A stretch of DNA of 64,000 nucleotides from Streptomyces sp. NBC_01454 (GTDB lineage: Bacteria; Actinomycetota; Actinomycetes; Streptomycetales; Streptomycetaceae). The notes beneath the pieces were generated by a model. That model was given only the letters and a program-made list of their open reading frames with translations, did no database searches and was not told the DNA's origin. Shown here piece by piece: positions 41,206-50,631 of this stretch; the stretch's first letter is position 1; every line of letters starts with the position of its first letter. A program made the position numbers and the translations under genes. The stretch lies in contig NZ_CP109460.1 in NCBI RefSeq assembly GCF_036227565.1, positions 1,116,001-1,180,000 on the forward strand. Direction: 5' to 3'.

Positions 41206-42660
41206 ATGGGGCTGCGCGCGGGACAGGGCGTATGGCGCCGTAAACCGATCGAACACATTGAAGAGGCGGAAGGCAGCGCGAGTCAGCAGCTCACCCGGGC
41301 GCTCGGTCTGTGGCAGCTGACGGCCATCGGTGTCGGCGGCATCATCGGCGCGGGCATCTTCACCCTGGCCGGCACCGTCGCGAACGGCAAGGCCGGCCCG
41401 GCGGTGGTGATCTCCTTCCTCATCGCGGGCATCGCGAGCGCCGCGGCGGCCTTCTCCTACGCCGAGTTCGCCGGGCTGATCCCGAAGGCGGGGTCGGCCT
41501 ACACCTATGGCTACGCGGTCCTCGGCGAGCTGGCGGGCTGGTTCATCGGCTGGGACCTGCTGCTGGAGTACACCGCGATCGTGGCGGTGGTGGCGATCGG
41601 CATCTCCGGCTACTTCGGCTTTCTGCTCGGTGAGCTGGGCGTCGATCTGCCCGCCTGGATGCTGGGCGCGCCGGGCACGGGTCCGGGGCACCGGGTGGAC
41701 CTCTTCGCGGCGGTGCTGTGCCTGCTGATCGCCTATTTGCTGACCCTGGGCATCAAGAACGCCGCACGCTTCGAGACGGTCGTGGTGGGCCTGAAGGTCA
41801 TCGTGGTCATCGTGGTCATCGCGGTCGGCTTCTTCCACATCAACACCGCGAACTACCACCCGTTCTTCCCGTTCGGGGTGAGCGGCGCCTTCACCGGCGC
41901 GGCCACGGTCTTCTTCGCGGTCTTCGGCTATGACGCGATGAGCACCGCGGCCGAGGAGTCCAAGGACGCCCAGCGCCACATGCCGAAGGCGATCATGTAT
42001 TCGCTGGCCATCTCCATGGTGCTGTACGTCCTGGCCTGCCTGGTGCTGACGGGTATGCAGAACTACCGGCACATCGACCCGGAGAGCGGTTTCTCCTCGG
42101 CGTTCAAGTCGGTGGGCCTCAGCGGCCTGGCGGATGTCATCGCGGTCGGCGCGATCATCGGCATTCTGACCGTCATGTTCACCTTCATGCTCGGGGTGAC
42201 CCGGGTGTGGTTCTCGATGAGCCGGGACGGGCTGCTGCCGAAGTGGTTCGCCAAGACCAGCGCCAAGCACCGTGTACCGACCCGGGTCACCTGGATCGTG
42301 GGCTTCGCCTCCGCGGCCATCGCCGGCTTCCTGCCGATCGGTGAGGCCGCCGAGCTGACGAACATCGGGATTCTGCTCGCGTTCGTGGTGGTCTGTGTCG
42401 CGGTCATCGTGCTGCGCTACAAGCGCCCCGAGCTGCCGCGGACGTTCCGTACGCCCGGGATGCCGGTGGTGCCGGCCATCGGGGTGTGCTTCTCGATCTG
42501 GCTGATCACGTTTTTGGCGTGGCAGACCTGGGTCCGGTTCGTGGTGTGGTTCCTGATCGGCATGGTCATCTACTTCTCGTACTCCTACCGCCGTTCGAAC
42601 CTGGCGCGGGCGGAGGGGCGGACCGCCTCCGGTACGGACGGCGGCGGCACACCGCGGTGA
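41206..42660 (+). CDS. APC-family amino acid permease
   Basis: A 484-residue polytopic inner-membrane transporter of the amino acid-polyamine-cation family, closest in layout to cationic amino acid (CAT/YfnA-like) permeases. The substrate-binding first helix has GVGGIIGAGIFTLAG, about a dozen hydrophobic segments follow, and the conserved FFAVFGYDAMSTAAEE lies in helix 6. An amphipathic N-terminus (WRRKPIEHIEEAEG) matches CAT proteins. The start ATG is at 41206. The substrate is unproven. Confidence 0.88.
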   Translation: MGLRAGQGVWRRKPIEHIEEAEGSASQQLTRALGLWQLTAIGVGGIIGAGIFTLAGTVANGKAGPAVVISFLIAGIASAAAAFSYAEFAGLIPKAGSAYTYGYAVLGELAGWFIGWDLLLEYTAIVAVVAIGISGYFGFLLGELGVDLPAWMLGAPGTGPGHRVDLFAAVLCLLIAYLLTLGIKNAARFETVVVGLKVIVVIVVIAVGFFHINTANYHPFFPFGVSGAFTGAATVFFAVFGYDAMSTAAEESKDAQRHMPKAIMYSLAISMVLYVLACLVLTGMQNYRHIDPESGFSSAFKSVGLSGLADVIAVGAIIGILTVMFTFMLGVTRVWFSMSRDGLLPKWFAKTSAKHRVPTRVTWIVGFASAAIAGFLPIGEAAELTNIGILLAFVVVCVAVIVLRYKRPELPRTFRTPGMPVVPAIGVCFSIWLITFLAWQTWVRFVVWFLIGMVIYFSYSYRRSNLARAEGRTASGTDGGGTPR

Positions 42661-42730
42661 GCCATGGCCGCCGGCCGGGCGGCGCACACGACGGGGACCG
42701 GCGGATCGATCGGCCGGCCCCCGCGCGCGG

Positions 42731-43207
42731 TCAGAAGACGAACGGCCCCGGCGACTGCGGGGAGGTGGCGTGACAGGTGGCCGTGATGCCCAGCACCACG
42801 ACCGTCAGCGAGGTGGCCGCCAGGCTGTCCCCCGGAGCGACCGTGCCGGTGAGGGGGCCGGTGGAGACCTCGCCGCCGGCCGGGATCGCCGGGTTGGCGC
42901 TGCCCTTGAACTGCGTGGTGCCCGAGCCGTTCTTGGTGAGCGTGAGGGTGGAGGTGACCGAGTGCGCGCCGATGGGTATGGGGGAGCTGATCGCCTTGGT
43001 GGCCAGGCTGATGGTCGCGGCCGTGCCGTTCTCGGTCGCGGTGAGCGTCGCCGAGCCGGAGCCGTACCAACCGCAGTCGAACGAGAGGGTCGCGGTGCCG
43101 GGTGTCACCGCGGTGGCGGCGGGCGCCATGGCGAGTGTGCCCGCGGCGGCGAGGGCGACGCCGAGGGCCGTCCCGAAGCCGAGTCTGCCGGGTCTGAGGT
43201 GTCTCAT
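42731..43207 (-). CDS. Secreted beta-rich protein of unknown function
   Basis: A 158-residue exported protein with a signal peptide (about residues 1-33, ending ATA) and a Thr/Ser/Gly-rich body predicted to be beta-sheet (TATLSFDCGWYGSGSATLTA, VTSTLTLTKNGSGTTQFKG). Two cysteines, one near each end of the mature part (FDCGW and TATCHATS), probably form a disulfide. No family is recognised with certainty. No enzymatic motif is seen. It may be a cell-surface or spore-coat-type protein. Confidence 0.7.
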   Translation of the reverse strand: MRHLRPGRLGFGTALGVALAAAGTLAMAPAATAVTPGTATLSFDCGWYGSGSATLTATENGTAATISLATKAISSPIPIGAHSVTSTLTLTKNGSGTTQFKGSANPAIPAGGEVSTGPLTGTVAPGDSLAATSLTVVVLGITATCHATSPQSPGPFVF

Positions 43208-43672
43208 GGGGGTACCGCCTTCGTGAGGGGGGTGCGGGTCGATACCACCGGCCGTCGAGGGGGTACGCGAGGGAACGACAGGCAGCCACCCGGGGGCCGC
43301 GGCCGGACCCCGTGCCGACCGGACGCCATGATCTGACGAACAGTCACCAACCCGTATGACGCTGCCCATTGAGGCACGCACCCCTGAAGAGAGCAAGGCA
43401 GGCACCGCATGATTTTCGGGTGCCGCCCCCACCGCGCCACCGCTTCCCTCCCCTTGCCCCACTGCCACCTCCGGGGCCACACCCGCACCCGCACCCGCCT
43501 CCAGGCCCCGGACGCACCGGAGTTACCCCCACGCCCTCTTGACGCACATCTGACCGGCCCCAAGAATGAGCGCGCCTTGACAACGTTGTCGAACGCCGGC
43601 GCCGGGTGCACCTGCCGTCCCCGCGCCCGGCGATCCCGTGCGACGACGACCCGACCCCGGAGGTCCGAATCC
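43208..43672. other. Divergent intergenic region with a LacI-type operator
   Basis: No gene is convincing here. The region separates the secreted beta-rich protein gene and the GH92 gene and holds a LacI-like operator at 43577-43593. The open frame running through it into the GH92 gene lacks a ribosome site. Confidence 0.5.
43577..43593. promoter_or_regulatory. LacI-family operator-like palindrome upstream of GH92
   Basis: TTGACAACGTTGTCGAA contains the perfect palindrome GACAACGTTGTC with a central AACGTT core, the form typical of LacI-family sugar repressors. It lies 80 bases before the mannosidase start, and its TTGACA could double as a -35 box, a classic arrangement for repression. Confidence 0.6.
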
Positions 43673-46054
43673 ATGCCATGGCTCAGACGTACCCGGCTGC
43701 GTACCGCGGGCGCGGTGCTGGCGGCCGCGCTCCTCGGGTGTGCGCTCACGGCCCCCGCCGCACAGGCCGAGCCGCCCGGCGGCCCGCTCACCGATCTGGT
43801 CAACCCGTTCATCGGCACCCGCAACGACGGCAACACCTACCCGGGTGCCGCCGTCCCGTTCGGCATGGTCCAACTCTCCCCCGACACCGGCCATTACGCC
43901 GGCTACGGCTGGGACGACGACCACATCCGCGGCTTCAGCGCGGTGCATCTGTCCGGTGTCGGCTGCGGGATCGGCGGTGATCTGCCGGTGCTGCCCACCA
44001 CGGGCGACATCACCGAGACCGACAACGCGAAGTACGCGGCCGCTTACGGCCATGACGACGAGTCGGCCCGCCCGGGCTACTACCGCGTCGGCCTGAAGTC
44101 CTACGGCGGGATCACCGCCGAACTGACGGCCACCACCCGCACCGGCAAGCAGCGCTACACCTTCCCGGCCACCGACCGGGCCAATGTGCTGCTCGACGCG
44201 GGCCAGTCGCTGCACCGGACGGTCTCGACGCGGGTCGAGGTGCTCGACTCCCGCACCATCCGCACGACGATCACGGGCCGCGGCTTCTGCCAGGACACCA
44301 AGCCGTACACCGTCCACACCCTCACCCGCTTCGACCGGCCCTTCGCCTCGTACGGCACCTGGGACGGCGACAAGGTGACGGCGGGCTCCCGGGACTCCAC
44401 CGCCACCGGCCGCCACGGGGCCTACGCCCGCTTCGACACCCGCACGGACCGCACCGTCGAGGCGACCACCGCGATCAGCTATGTGGACGCGGCGGGCGCG
44501 GCGGGCAACCTGCGTGCCGAGGGCGGCCGTTCCTTCGACCGGACGAGGGCCGCGGCCGACGCCGCCTGGGAACACCGGCTGGCGCTGGTGCGGACGCAGG
44601 GCGGCGACCAGGCGCTGCGCCGCACCTTCTACTCCTCGCTCTACCGGTCCTTCCTCGCGCCGAACATCGGCAGTGACGTGGACGGCCGTTACACCGGCTG
44701 GGACCAGCGCGCCCACCGGGCCGAGGGGTTCACGTACTACCAGAACTGGTCACTGTGGGACACCTACCGCACCCAGACACAGCTGCTGTCGCTGCTGGCG
44801 CCGGGTGAGGCCCGCGACATGGCGCTGTCGGTCCTGCGGATCGACAAGGAGAGCGGCTGGCTGCCCAAGTGGGGCTACGGCACGGTCGAAACCAACATCA
44901 TGACCGGCGATCCGGTCACTCCCTTCCTCACCAACGCCTACCAGCAGGGGCTGTTGCGGGGCCATGAGGAGGAGGCGTACGCGGCGCTGAAGAAGAACGC
45001 CGACGGGGTGCCGCCGGCCGACTCCCCGGCCATCGGGCGGGAGGCCAACGCGCAGTATGTGAAGGACGGCTTCGTGCCGTACCTCAAGGACCACCCGCAT
45101 CCCAAGTCCGGCGACTCCGACTTCGCCCAGGGCGCCTCGGCGACCCTCGAATACGCCCTGTCGGACGCCATGCTCGCCCAGATGGCACGCGATCTGGGCC
45201 ACGGCGGGGACGCCGACCGCTATGCGGCCCGGTCCCGCAACTACCGCACACTCTTCGACAGTTCGACCGGCTTCTTCCGGGCCCGCGACGGGAAGGGCGC
45301 CTTCACCGGCCCCGCCGACCCGGCCAAGAGCGTGGGCTTCCACGAGGGCACGTCCTGGCAGTACCAGTGGCTGGTCCCGCAGGACCTCCCGGGGATGCTG
45401 GCGCTGATCGGCGGCAAGGACAAGGCCGACGCGCGCCTGGACGCCTTCTTCGCCTACCCCCGGTTGCTGGCGGACCCGGGGAAGACGGCACGCGAGGTGT
45501 GGGTCAACGGCCCCTACGACTACTACAACGCGGACAAGTACAACCCGCAGAACGAGCCCGATCTGATCGCGCCGTACACGTATCTCTCCACCGGCCGCCC
45601 CTGGAAGACGACCGATGTGGTGCACGCCGCGCTGACCCTGTTCACCGACGCCCCCACCGGGATGACCGGAAACGACGACCTGGGGACGATGTCGGCGTGG
45701 ATGGTGCTCTCCTCGATGGGGATGTTCCCGGTCCAGCCGGGCACCGACACCTGGGGACTGAGCACTCCGGTCTTCGACCGGGTGGATCTGACACTGGACC
45801 GGCGCTTCTACCCGTCCGGCCACTTCTCCGTCACGGCGCCCGGTACGTCCTCCGCCAACCGCTATGCACAGTCCGTCCGCCTGGACGGCACCGACCATGA
45901 CCGCACGTACCTCACCACCGGCGATCTGCGCGCGGCCCACGAACTGTCCTTCACCGTGGGGCCGAAACCGTCCGCCTGGGGCACCGGCGCCCATGCCGCC
46001 CCACCGCCGGTGGGCGGCTCAGCCACACAGCGGCAGCGCGATCACCGGCACTGA
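43673..46054 (+). CDS. Secreted GH92-family alpha-mannosidase
   Basis: A 793-residue exported glycoside hydrolase of family 92, calcium-dependent exo-alpha-mannosidases. A signal peptide (about 1-34, ending AQA) is followed by the N-terminal beta-sandwich (LVNPFIGTRNDGNTYPGAAV, PFGMVQLSPDTG) and the helical catalytic domain (FTYYQNWSLWDTYRTQTQLL, NGPYDYYNADKYNPQNEPDL, GNDDLGTMSAWMVLSSMGMF), all characteristic of GH92. The ATG at 43673 has CCGGAGGTCC upstream. A LacI-type operator lies before it, pointing to induction by a sugar. Confidence 0.93.
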   Translation: MPWLRRTRLRTAGAVLAAALLGCALTAPAAQAEPPGGPLTDLVNPFIGTRNDGNTYPGAAVPFGMVQLSPDTGHYAGYGWDDDHIRGFSAVHLSGVGCGIGGDLPVLPTTGDITETDNAKYAAAYGHDDESARPGYYRVGLKSYGGITAELTATTRTGKQRYTFPATDRANVLLDAGQSLHRTVSTRVEVLDSRTIRTTITGRGFCQDTKPYTVHTLTRFDRPFASYGTWDGDKVTAGSRDSTATGRHGAYARFDTRTDRTVEATTAISYVDAAGAAGNLRAEGGRSFDRTRAAADAAWEHRLALVRTQGGDQALRRTFYSSLYRSFLAPNIGSDVDGRYTGWDQRAHRAEGFTYYQNWSLWDTYRTQTQLLSLLAPGEARDMALSVLRIDKESGWLPKWGYGTVETNIMTGDPVTPFLTNAYQQGLLRGHEEEAYAALKKNADGVPPADSPAIGREANAQYVKDGFVPYLKDHPHPKSGDSDFAQGASATLEYALSDAMLAQMARDLGHGGDADRYAARSRNYRTLFDSSTGFFRARDGKGAFTGPADPAKSVGFHEGTSWQYQWLVPQDLPGMLALIGGKDKADARLDAFFAYPRLLADPGKTAREVWVNGPYDYYNADKYNPQNEPDLIAPYTYLSTGRPWKTTDVVHAALTLFTDAPTGMTGNDDLGTMSAWMVLSSMGMFPVQPGTDTWGLSTPVFDRVDLTLDRRFYPSGHFSVTAPGTSSANRYAQSVRLDGTDHDRTYLTTGDLRAAHELSFTVGPKPSAWGTGAHAAPPPVGGSATQRQRDHRH

Positions 46055-46071
46055 GATCAGGGCTGCCGAGA

Positions 46072-46119
46072 GCAGGGCGGTGCCGGCCCGACCCCCCGTG
46101 GGCCGGCACCGCGCCCTGC
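46072..46119. terminator. Strong bidirectional hairpin terminator
   Basis: GCAGGGCGGTGCCGGCCC (46072-46089) pairs with GGGCCGGCACCGCGCCCTGC (46100-46119) around a 10-base loop. It sits between the convergent GH92 and EF-hand genes. Confidence 0.85.
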
Positions 46120-46140
46120 CGAGCGTGGGCCGGGCCGGCG

Positions 46141-46353
46141 TCAGCCCTGCAGGGCCTGCCAGAACTCGTCGAAGGACATCTTGCCGTCGTGGTCGGTGTC
46201 CTTGGACTTGATGACGGCCTCGGCCATCGGGCCGGTGACGTAGGGGTCGCCCATCTCGGCCATCGCGTGCTTGAACTCGTCCGGCGTGACCTGGCCGTCG
46301 CCGTCCGCGTCGAACCGGTCGAACGTCGCCCGGGCCTGCTCGATGTTTGCCAT
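46141..46353 (-). CDS. EF-hand calcium-binding protein
   Basis: A 70-residue protein made of two EF-hand loops: DADGDGQVTPDEF and DTDHDGKMSFDEF. Both hold Asp at positions 1, 3 and 5 and Glu at position 12, so both should bind calcium. Similar small calmodulin-like proteins occur widely in Streptomyces as calcium buffers or sensors. The ATG at 46353 is preceded by GAAGGGGGCA. It stands as a single gene between two terminator-bounded units. Confidence 0.92.
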   Translation of the reverse strand: MANIEQARATFDRFDADGDGQVTPDEFKHAMAEMGDPYVTGPMAEAVIKSKDTDHDGKMSFDEFWQALQG

Positions 46354-46436
46354 GAGAGGGTGCCCCCTTCGTGATGGTGCGCAGTGCTGCGCGGTGCTGT
46401 TGCCTGGTGATCTGACCTGCGTACATTAGCGGACCG

Positions 46437-48911
46437 TCAGGAGGCGTCCGGCCGCGCCCTCTGCCGGGCCAGATAGGGCGCGGTACGGCTGCCCGGGGCC
46501 GCCGCGACCTCGGCCGGCGTTCCCTTGGCCACGATCCGGCCGCCCTCCGCGCCGCCGCCGGGGCCGAGGTCGATGACGTGGTCGGCGCCGGCGACCACCC
46601 CCATGTCGTGCTCGACGACCACCACGGTGTGGCCGGCGTCGACCAGTCCGTGCAGCTGGTGCAGCAGCACCTCGGTGTCGGCGGGGTGCAGTCCGGTGGT
46701 GGGCTCGTCGAGCAGGTAGAGGGTGTGGCCGCGGCGGGTGCGCTGGAGTTCGGAGGCGAGCTTGATGCGCTGGGCCTCGCCGCCGGACAGTTCGGTCGCG
46801 GGCTGGCCGAGCCGCAGATAGCCCAGGCCGACGTCCTGGAGGGTGCGCAGGCTGCGGGCGGCCGCGGGGACATCGGCCAGGAAGCCGGCGGCCTCGTCCA
46901 CGGTCATCTCCAGGACGTCGGCGACGGTGCGGTCGCGGTAGGTGATCTGGAGGGTCTCGGGGCGGTAGCGGGCGCCGTGACAGGTGCTGCAGGGCGCGTA
47001 GGTGCCGGGCAGGAAGAGCAGTTCGACGGCGACGAAGCCCTCGCCCTGGCAGGTCTCGCAGCGGCCGGCGGCGACGTTGAAGGAGAACCGTCCGGCGGTG
47101 TAGCCCCGGGCGCGGGCCTCGTCGGTGGCGGCGAAGACCTTGCGGACCGCGTCGAACAGCCCGGTGTAGGTGGCGAGGTTGGAGCGCGGCGTCCGGCCGA
47201 TCGGCTTCTGGTCGACGCGCACCAGCCGGTCGATCGCCTCCAGCCCCGCGGTGCCGGTGAGCTCCGCGCGGACGCCCGGTCCGGCGCCGGTGGCCTCGGT
47301 GTCGTCCCCGCCGGCCGCGGTCTGCCGTTCCTCGCCGGTGCCGGTGCCGAGGTGGTCGCGTACGGCGTCCGCGAGGACCCGGGTGACCAGCGTCGACTTG
47401 CCGGAGCCGGAGACGCCGGTGACGGCGGTGAAGACGCCGAGCGGGAAGGTGGCGTCCAGACCGCGCAGATTGTGCAGGGTGATGCCGCGCAGCGTCAGGG
47501 CGCCCGCGGGGCGGCGCACGGTGCGCGCGGGGGGCGGTTCGGTGGCGAAGAGGAAGCGGCGGGTGGCGGAGGCGGCGGTGTCCGCGAGCCCGGCGACGGG
47601 TCCACTGTGCAGCACCTGTCCGCCGTGTTCCCCGGCGCGCGGGCCGACGTCCACGATCCAGTCGGCGCGGCGCACCACCGCCATGTCGTGCTCGACGACG
47701 AACAGGGAGTTGCCCGCTTCCTTGAGCCGGCCCAGCACCGTGAGCAGCGACTCCGTGTCGGCGGGGTGGAGTCCGGCGGACGGTTCGTCCAGGACGTAGA
47801 CGACGCCGAAGAGGCCGGAGCGCAGTTGGGTGGCCAGTCGCAGGCGCTGGAGTTCACCGGCGGACAGGGTGGGCGCGGGCCGGTCCATGCTGAGGTAGCC
47901 CAGGCCGAGTTCGGTGAGCACCTCGATGCGGGCCACCAGGTCGCGGGCGAGGGTCGGGGCGGCCCCGTCGTCCGCCCGCCCGGCGGTGGGCCGCAGCAGC
48001 CGGTCCAGCGCGCTCAGCGGCTGCCCGGCAAGGGTGGCGATGTCGTGCCCCTCGAAGGTGACGGCGAGTGCCTCGGGTCGCAGCCGCCGCCCGAGGCACA
48101 CCGGGCAGGGCTCGGCGACCATGAACCCCTGGACGCGCCCGCGCAGCGTGTCGCTCTTGGAGTCGGCGAAGGTGTGCAGCACATAGCGGCGGGCGCTCAT
48201 GTACTGGCCCTTGTAGGGGCGTTGGATCCGGCCCACGTCGCGCACCGGGTGCACGGTGACGACAGGCTGTTCATCGGTGAACAGGATCCAGTCACGGTCG
48301 GCCTGCGGCAGCTCCCGCCAGGGCCGGTCGAGGTCGTATCCGAGGGTGGCGAGGATGTCGCGGAGGTTCTTGCCCTGCCAGGCGCCCGGCCAGGCGGCGA
48401 TGGCACCCTCGCGCAGGGAGAGCGACGGGTCGGGGACCAGGGACTCCTCGGTGACGCGGTGCACGGTGCCCAGGCCGTGGCACTCCGGGCAGGCGCCGGC
48501 CGCGGTGTTGGGCGAGAAGGCGTCGCAGTCCAGCCGCTGCGCACCCGGCGGGTAGTCGCCGGCGCGGGAGAAGAGCATGCGCAGGGTGTTGGACAGGGTG
48601 GTGACGGTGCCGACCGAGGAGCGGGAGGTGGGCGCGGAGCGCCGCTGTTCCAGGGCGACGGCGGGCGGCAGCCCGGTGATGTCCTCGACCTTGGGCGCGC
48701 CCACCTGGTGGATCAGCCGCCGGGCGTAAGGGGCCACCGACTCGAAGTAGCGGCGCTGCGCCTCGGCGTAGAGGGTGCCGAAGGCGAGGGAGGACTTGCC
48801 CGACCCGGACACCCCGGTGAACGCGACCAGCGCGTCCCTCGGGATGTCCACGTCGATGTTGCGGAGGTTGTGCTCACGGGCGCCGCGCACCCGTACGTAC
48901 GAGTCGGTCAT
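46437..48911 (-). CDS. UvrA-like ABC-type ATPase (short, UvrA2 class)
   Basis: An 824-residue paralogue of excinuclease subunit UvrA. It has two ATP-binding halves ([20 protein letters not shown] and [14 protein letters not shown]), the signature [15 protein letters not shown], and zinc motifs [16 protein letters not shown] and CSTCHG. It is about 120 residues shorter than canonical UvrA, in line with UvrA2/drug-resistance-type proteins that bind DNA lesions but lack part of the UvrB-interacting region. The start [20 protein letters not shown] is at 48911. It may protect against DNA-binding compounds; no partner gene is adjacent. Confidence 0.88.
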   Translation of the reverse strand: MTDSYVRVRGAREHNLRNIDVDIPRDALVAFTGVSGSGKSSLAFGTLYAEAQRRYFESVAPYARRLIHQVGAPKVEDITGLPPAVALEQRRSAPTSRSSVGTVTTLSNTLRMLFSRAGDYPPGAQRLDCDAFSPNTAAGACPECHGLGTVHRVTEESLVPDPSLSLREGAIAAWPGAWQGKNLRDILATLGYDLDRPWRELPQADRDWILFTDEQPVVTVHPVRDVGRIQRPYKGQYMSARRYVLHTFADSKSDTLRGRVQGFMVAEPCPVCLGRRLRPEALAVTFEGHDIATLAGQPLSALDRLLRPTAGRADDGAAPTLARDLVARIEVLTELGLGYLSMDRPAPTLSAGELQRLRLATQLRSGLFGVVYVLDEPSAGLHPADTESLLTVLGRLKEAGNSLFVVEHDMAVVRRADWIVDVGPRAGEHGGQVLHSGPVAGLADTAASATRRFLFATEPPPARTVRRPAGALTLRGITLHNLRGLDATFPLGVFTAVTGVSGSGKSTLVTRVLADAVRDHLGTGTGEERQTAAGGDDTEATGAGPGVRAELTGTAGLEAIDRLVRVDQKPIGRTPRSNLATYTGLFDAVRKVFAATDEARARGYTAGRFSFNVAAGRCETCQGEGFVAVELLFLPGTYAPCSTCHGARYRPETLQITYRDRTVADVLEMTVDEAAGFLADVPAAARSLRTLQDVGLGYLRLGQPATELSGGEAQRIKLASELQRTRRGHTLYLLDEPTTGLHPADTEVLLHQLHGLVDAGHTVVVVEHDMGVVAGADHVIDLGPGGGAEGGRIVAKGTPAEVAAAPGSRTAPYLARQRARPDAS

Positions 48912-48931
48912 CCCCCCATGATCGGGCACCG

Positions 48932-50311
48932 TCAGGGTGTGTCCGGGCCGGACGCGAGGGCGGCGCGGATCCGCTCGCGGGCCTCGTCCCAGGCGAGCGG
49001 GGTGGCGACGACCGCGCGCAGGGCACGCAGCCGGCGGGGCGGGAGTCCGGCGGCCAGCACGCCGACGGCGCTGCCGTCCCGGCCGTAGAGGGCGACGGCA
49101 TGCCGCTGGGCCCGGTCCAGGACGGTGGTCTCGACACGGTCGGCGCCCGCGGTGAGGCCGTAGGCCTGGATCTTGAGGTGGTACTGGTCGGACCAGAAAT
49201 ACGGGACGGGGGCGAAGGGGCGGCGTTCCGCTGCCGGGGCGGCGTCCCCGTCGCCGTCGGCGGGGGCCTCGGCGGCGAGTTCGGCCAGGAGGTTGCGGGC
49301 GGCGGCCATGCCCTGCTCGGTGGCGTTCATCCGGTGCTCGAAGCGCAGCGGACGGCCGTGCAGCGGATGGTCCCAGCGCGCCACGTCACCGGCGGCGTAG
49401 ATGCCGGGGGCGGCGGCGCAGTACGCGTCGCAGCGCAGCCCGTCGGTGGTGTCCAGGGCGGGGTCGGCCAGCCATTCGACGGCGGGCCGGGAACCGATCG
49501 CCAGCAACACGAGGTCGGCCGGCAGCCGGCTCTCTCCCCCGGCGGCTACGCCCCCACTGCCGGGGGGACCCCCCTTGGCCAGCCGGACGGCGGTGACCTG
49601 TCCGTCGCCCGCTCCCGCCGGGTCCGCAGGGCCCGTCTCGAAGCCTTCCACCGTGCCGGTGCGCAGCTCGACGCCGCGGGCGCGGTGCTCCTCGGCGAGC
49701 AGTTCGCCGACCTCCGCGCCGACGGCCTCGGCCATCGGGGTCGCCGTGATGCCCACGAGGGTGACCTCGTGCCCCAACTCCCGGGCCACCGCGGCCGCTT
49801 CGCAGCCCAGTACGCCGTTTCCGACGATCACCAGGCGCCGTCCGCCGCCGGCCAGCAGACCGCGCAGGGTCAGCGCGTCGTCCAGGGTGCGCAGGGTGTG
49901 CACACCGGCGATCCGGTCGGCGCCGGGCAGCGAGCGGGCCGCGACACCGGTCGCGATGATCACGCCGGCGCAGGCGAGCGTCTCCGGCTCCCGGCCTCGC
50001 TCGGGCGGGGAGACCCCCACCCCGCCGTCGAGGGTGAGGGTGCGGGTGGCCACGTCGAGGCCGGTGGCGCGGGTGCCGAGCCGCAGGTCCAGGTCGAGCG
50101 GATCGAGCTGGTCCTTGGTGCGCAGCAGCAGCTTCTCCGGCTCCCAGGCGCCGTGCAGCAGCTGCTTGGACAACGGCGGCCGGTCGTACGGGAGGTGGGG
50201 TTCATCGCCGATGAGGGTGAGCGGACCGCGCCAGCCGCCGCGCCGCAGCGCCTCGGCCGCGGCGAGGCCGGCCGCCGAGGCGCCGACGACGGCTATCGGC
50301 CGGGCGGTCAT
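48932..50311 (-). CDS. Ferredoxin reductase-type FAD oxidoreductase
   Basis: A 459-residue NAD(P)H-dependent reductase of the putidaredoxin/rhodocoxin reductase group, which passes electrons to a ferredoxin serving a P450 or dioxygenase. FAD site: VVGASAAGLAAAEALRR; NAD site: LVIVGNGVLGCEAAAVAREL; second FAD contact: GIYAAGDVARWDHPLHG. Two loops carry repeat-like insertions, GVGVSPPERGREPE and KGGPPGSGGVAAGGESR. Its ATG overlaps the stop of a 25-codon remnant that appears to be its lost ferredoxin, so the reductase may now be an orphan. Confidence 0.88.
   Translation of the reverse strand: MTARPIAVVGASAAGLAAAEALRRGGWRGPLTLIGDEPHLPYDRPPLSKQLLHGAWEPEKLLLRTKDQLDPLDLDLRLGTRATGLDVATRTLTLDGGVGVSPPERGREPETLACAGVIIATGVAARSLPGADRIAGVHTLRTLDDALTLRGLLAGGGRRLVIVGNGVLGCEAAAVARELGHEVTLVGITATPMAEAVGAEVGELLAEEHRARGVELRTGTVEGFETGPADPAGAGDGQVTAVRLAKGGPPGSGGVAAGGESRLPADLVLLAIGSRPAVEWLADPALDTTDGLRCDAYCAAAPGIYAAGDVARWDHPLHGRPLRFEHRMNATEQGMAAARNLLAELAAEAPADGDGDAAPAAERRPFAPVPYFWSDQYHLKIQAYGLTAGADRVETTVLDRAQRHAVALYGRDGSAVGVLAAGLPPRRLRALRAVVATPLAWDEARERIRAALASGPDTP
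49532..49576 (+). repeat. Dispersed CTCTCCCCC mini-repeat inside the reductase gene
   Basis: The segment starts CTCTCCCCCGGCGGCTACG and runs to a C-run and G-run (CTGCCGGGGGGACC). It encodes GGPPGSGGVAAGGES on the minus strand. It shares its start and overall plan with 10216-10260 and 51858-51905. Confidence 0.45.
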
Positions 50312-50385
50312 GCGCGCACCTCGCGCACGGCGGCCGGGCGGACGGCGGCGCCGCGGGCCGTGTCGGCATCAAGGGTGATCTTCAT
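50308..50385 (-). pseudogene. Collapsed ferredoxin remnant (25 codons)
   Basis: ATG at 50385 opens MKITLDADTARGAA and closes VRPAAVREVRA, overlapping the reductase start (ATGA). The first part resembles the N-terminus of P450-type ferredoxins (MKI-x-V/L-D-x-D-x-C-x-G) and the last part resembles their C-terminal CPAxAIxV/E segment. All iron-sulfur cysteines and the middle of the protein are gone, as expected from an in-frame internal deletion. It can no longer bind a cluster, but translation of it may still couple to the reductase. Confidence 0.55.
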
Positions 50386-50543
50386 GGCGGAAGGCTCCGT
50401 GGGGGTTGTCGGGGTGTGCAGGAGCGGACGGACCGGTCCGGTACCACGATCACCCGTCGACGGTGCCGATGTCACCAGTTAACGGGCGGGGCGTGACGGC
50501 GGTGAAGGGACATACCGGTATGGAACGGGAGCTTGCCGGGGTC

Positions 50544-50570
50544 GTCAGGGGCGTCAGGGGCGTCAGGGGC
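50544..50570. repeat. 9-bp tandem repeat, three copies
   Basis: GTCAGGGGC occurs three times in a row, followed by the variant GTCCAGGGT. It lies in the 240-base gap between the ferredoxin remnant and the CapA-like gene, which holds no gene. Confidence 0.8.
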
Positions 50571-50598
50571 GTCCAGGGTGCTGCGGCGCGTGTCGTCG

Positions 50599-50631
50599 CC
50601 CCCTCACCTCCCCCTCACCTCCCCCTCACCT
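50599..50631. repeat. 11-bp tandem repeat, three copies, spanning the capA-like stop codon
   Basis: CCCCCTCACCT is repeated three times. On the minus strand each copy contains TGA, and the stop codon of the CapA-like gene (50626-50628) lies in one of them, so the repeats probably arose by slippage at the gene's end. Confidence 0.8.
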
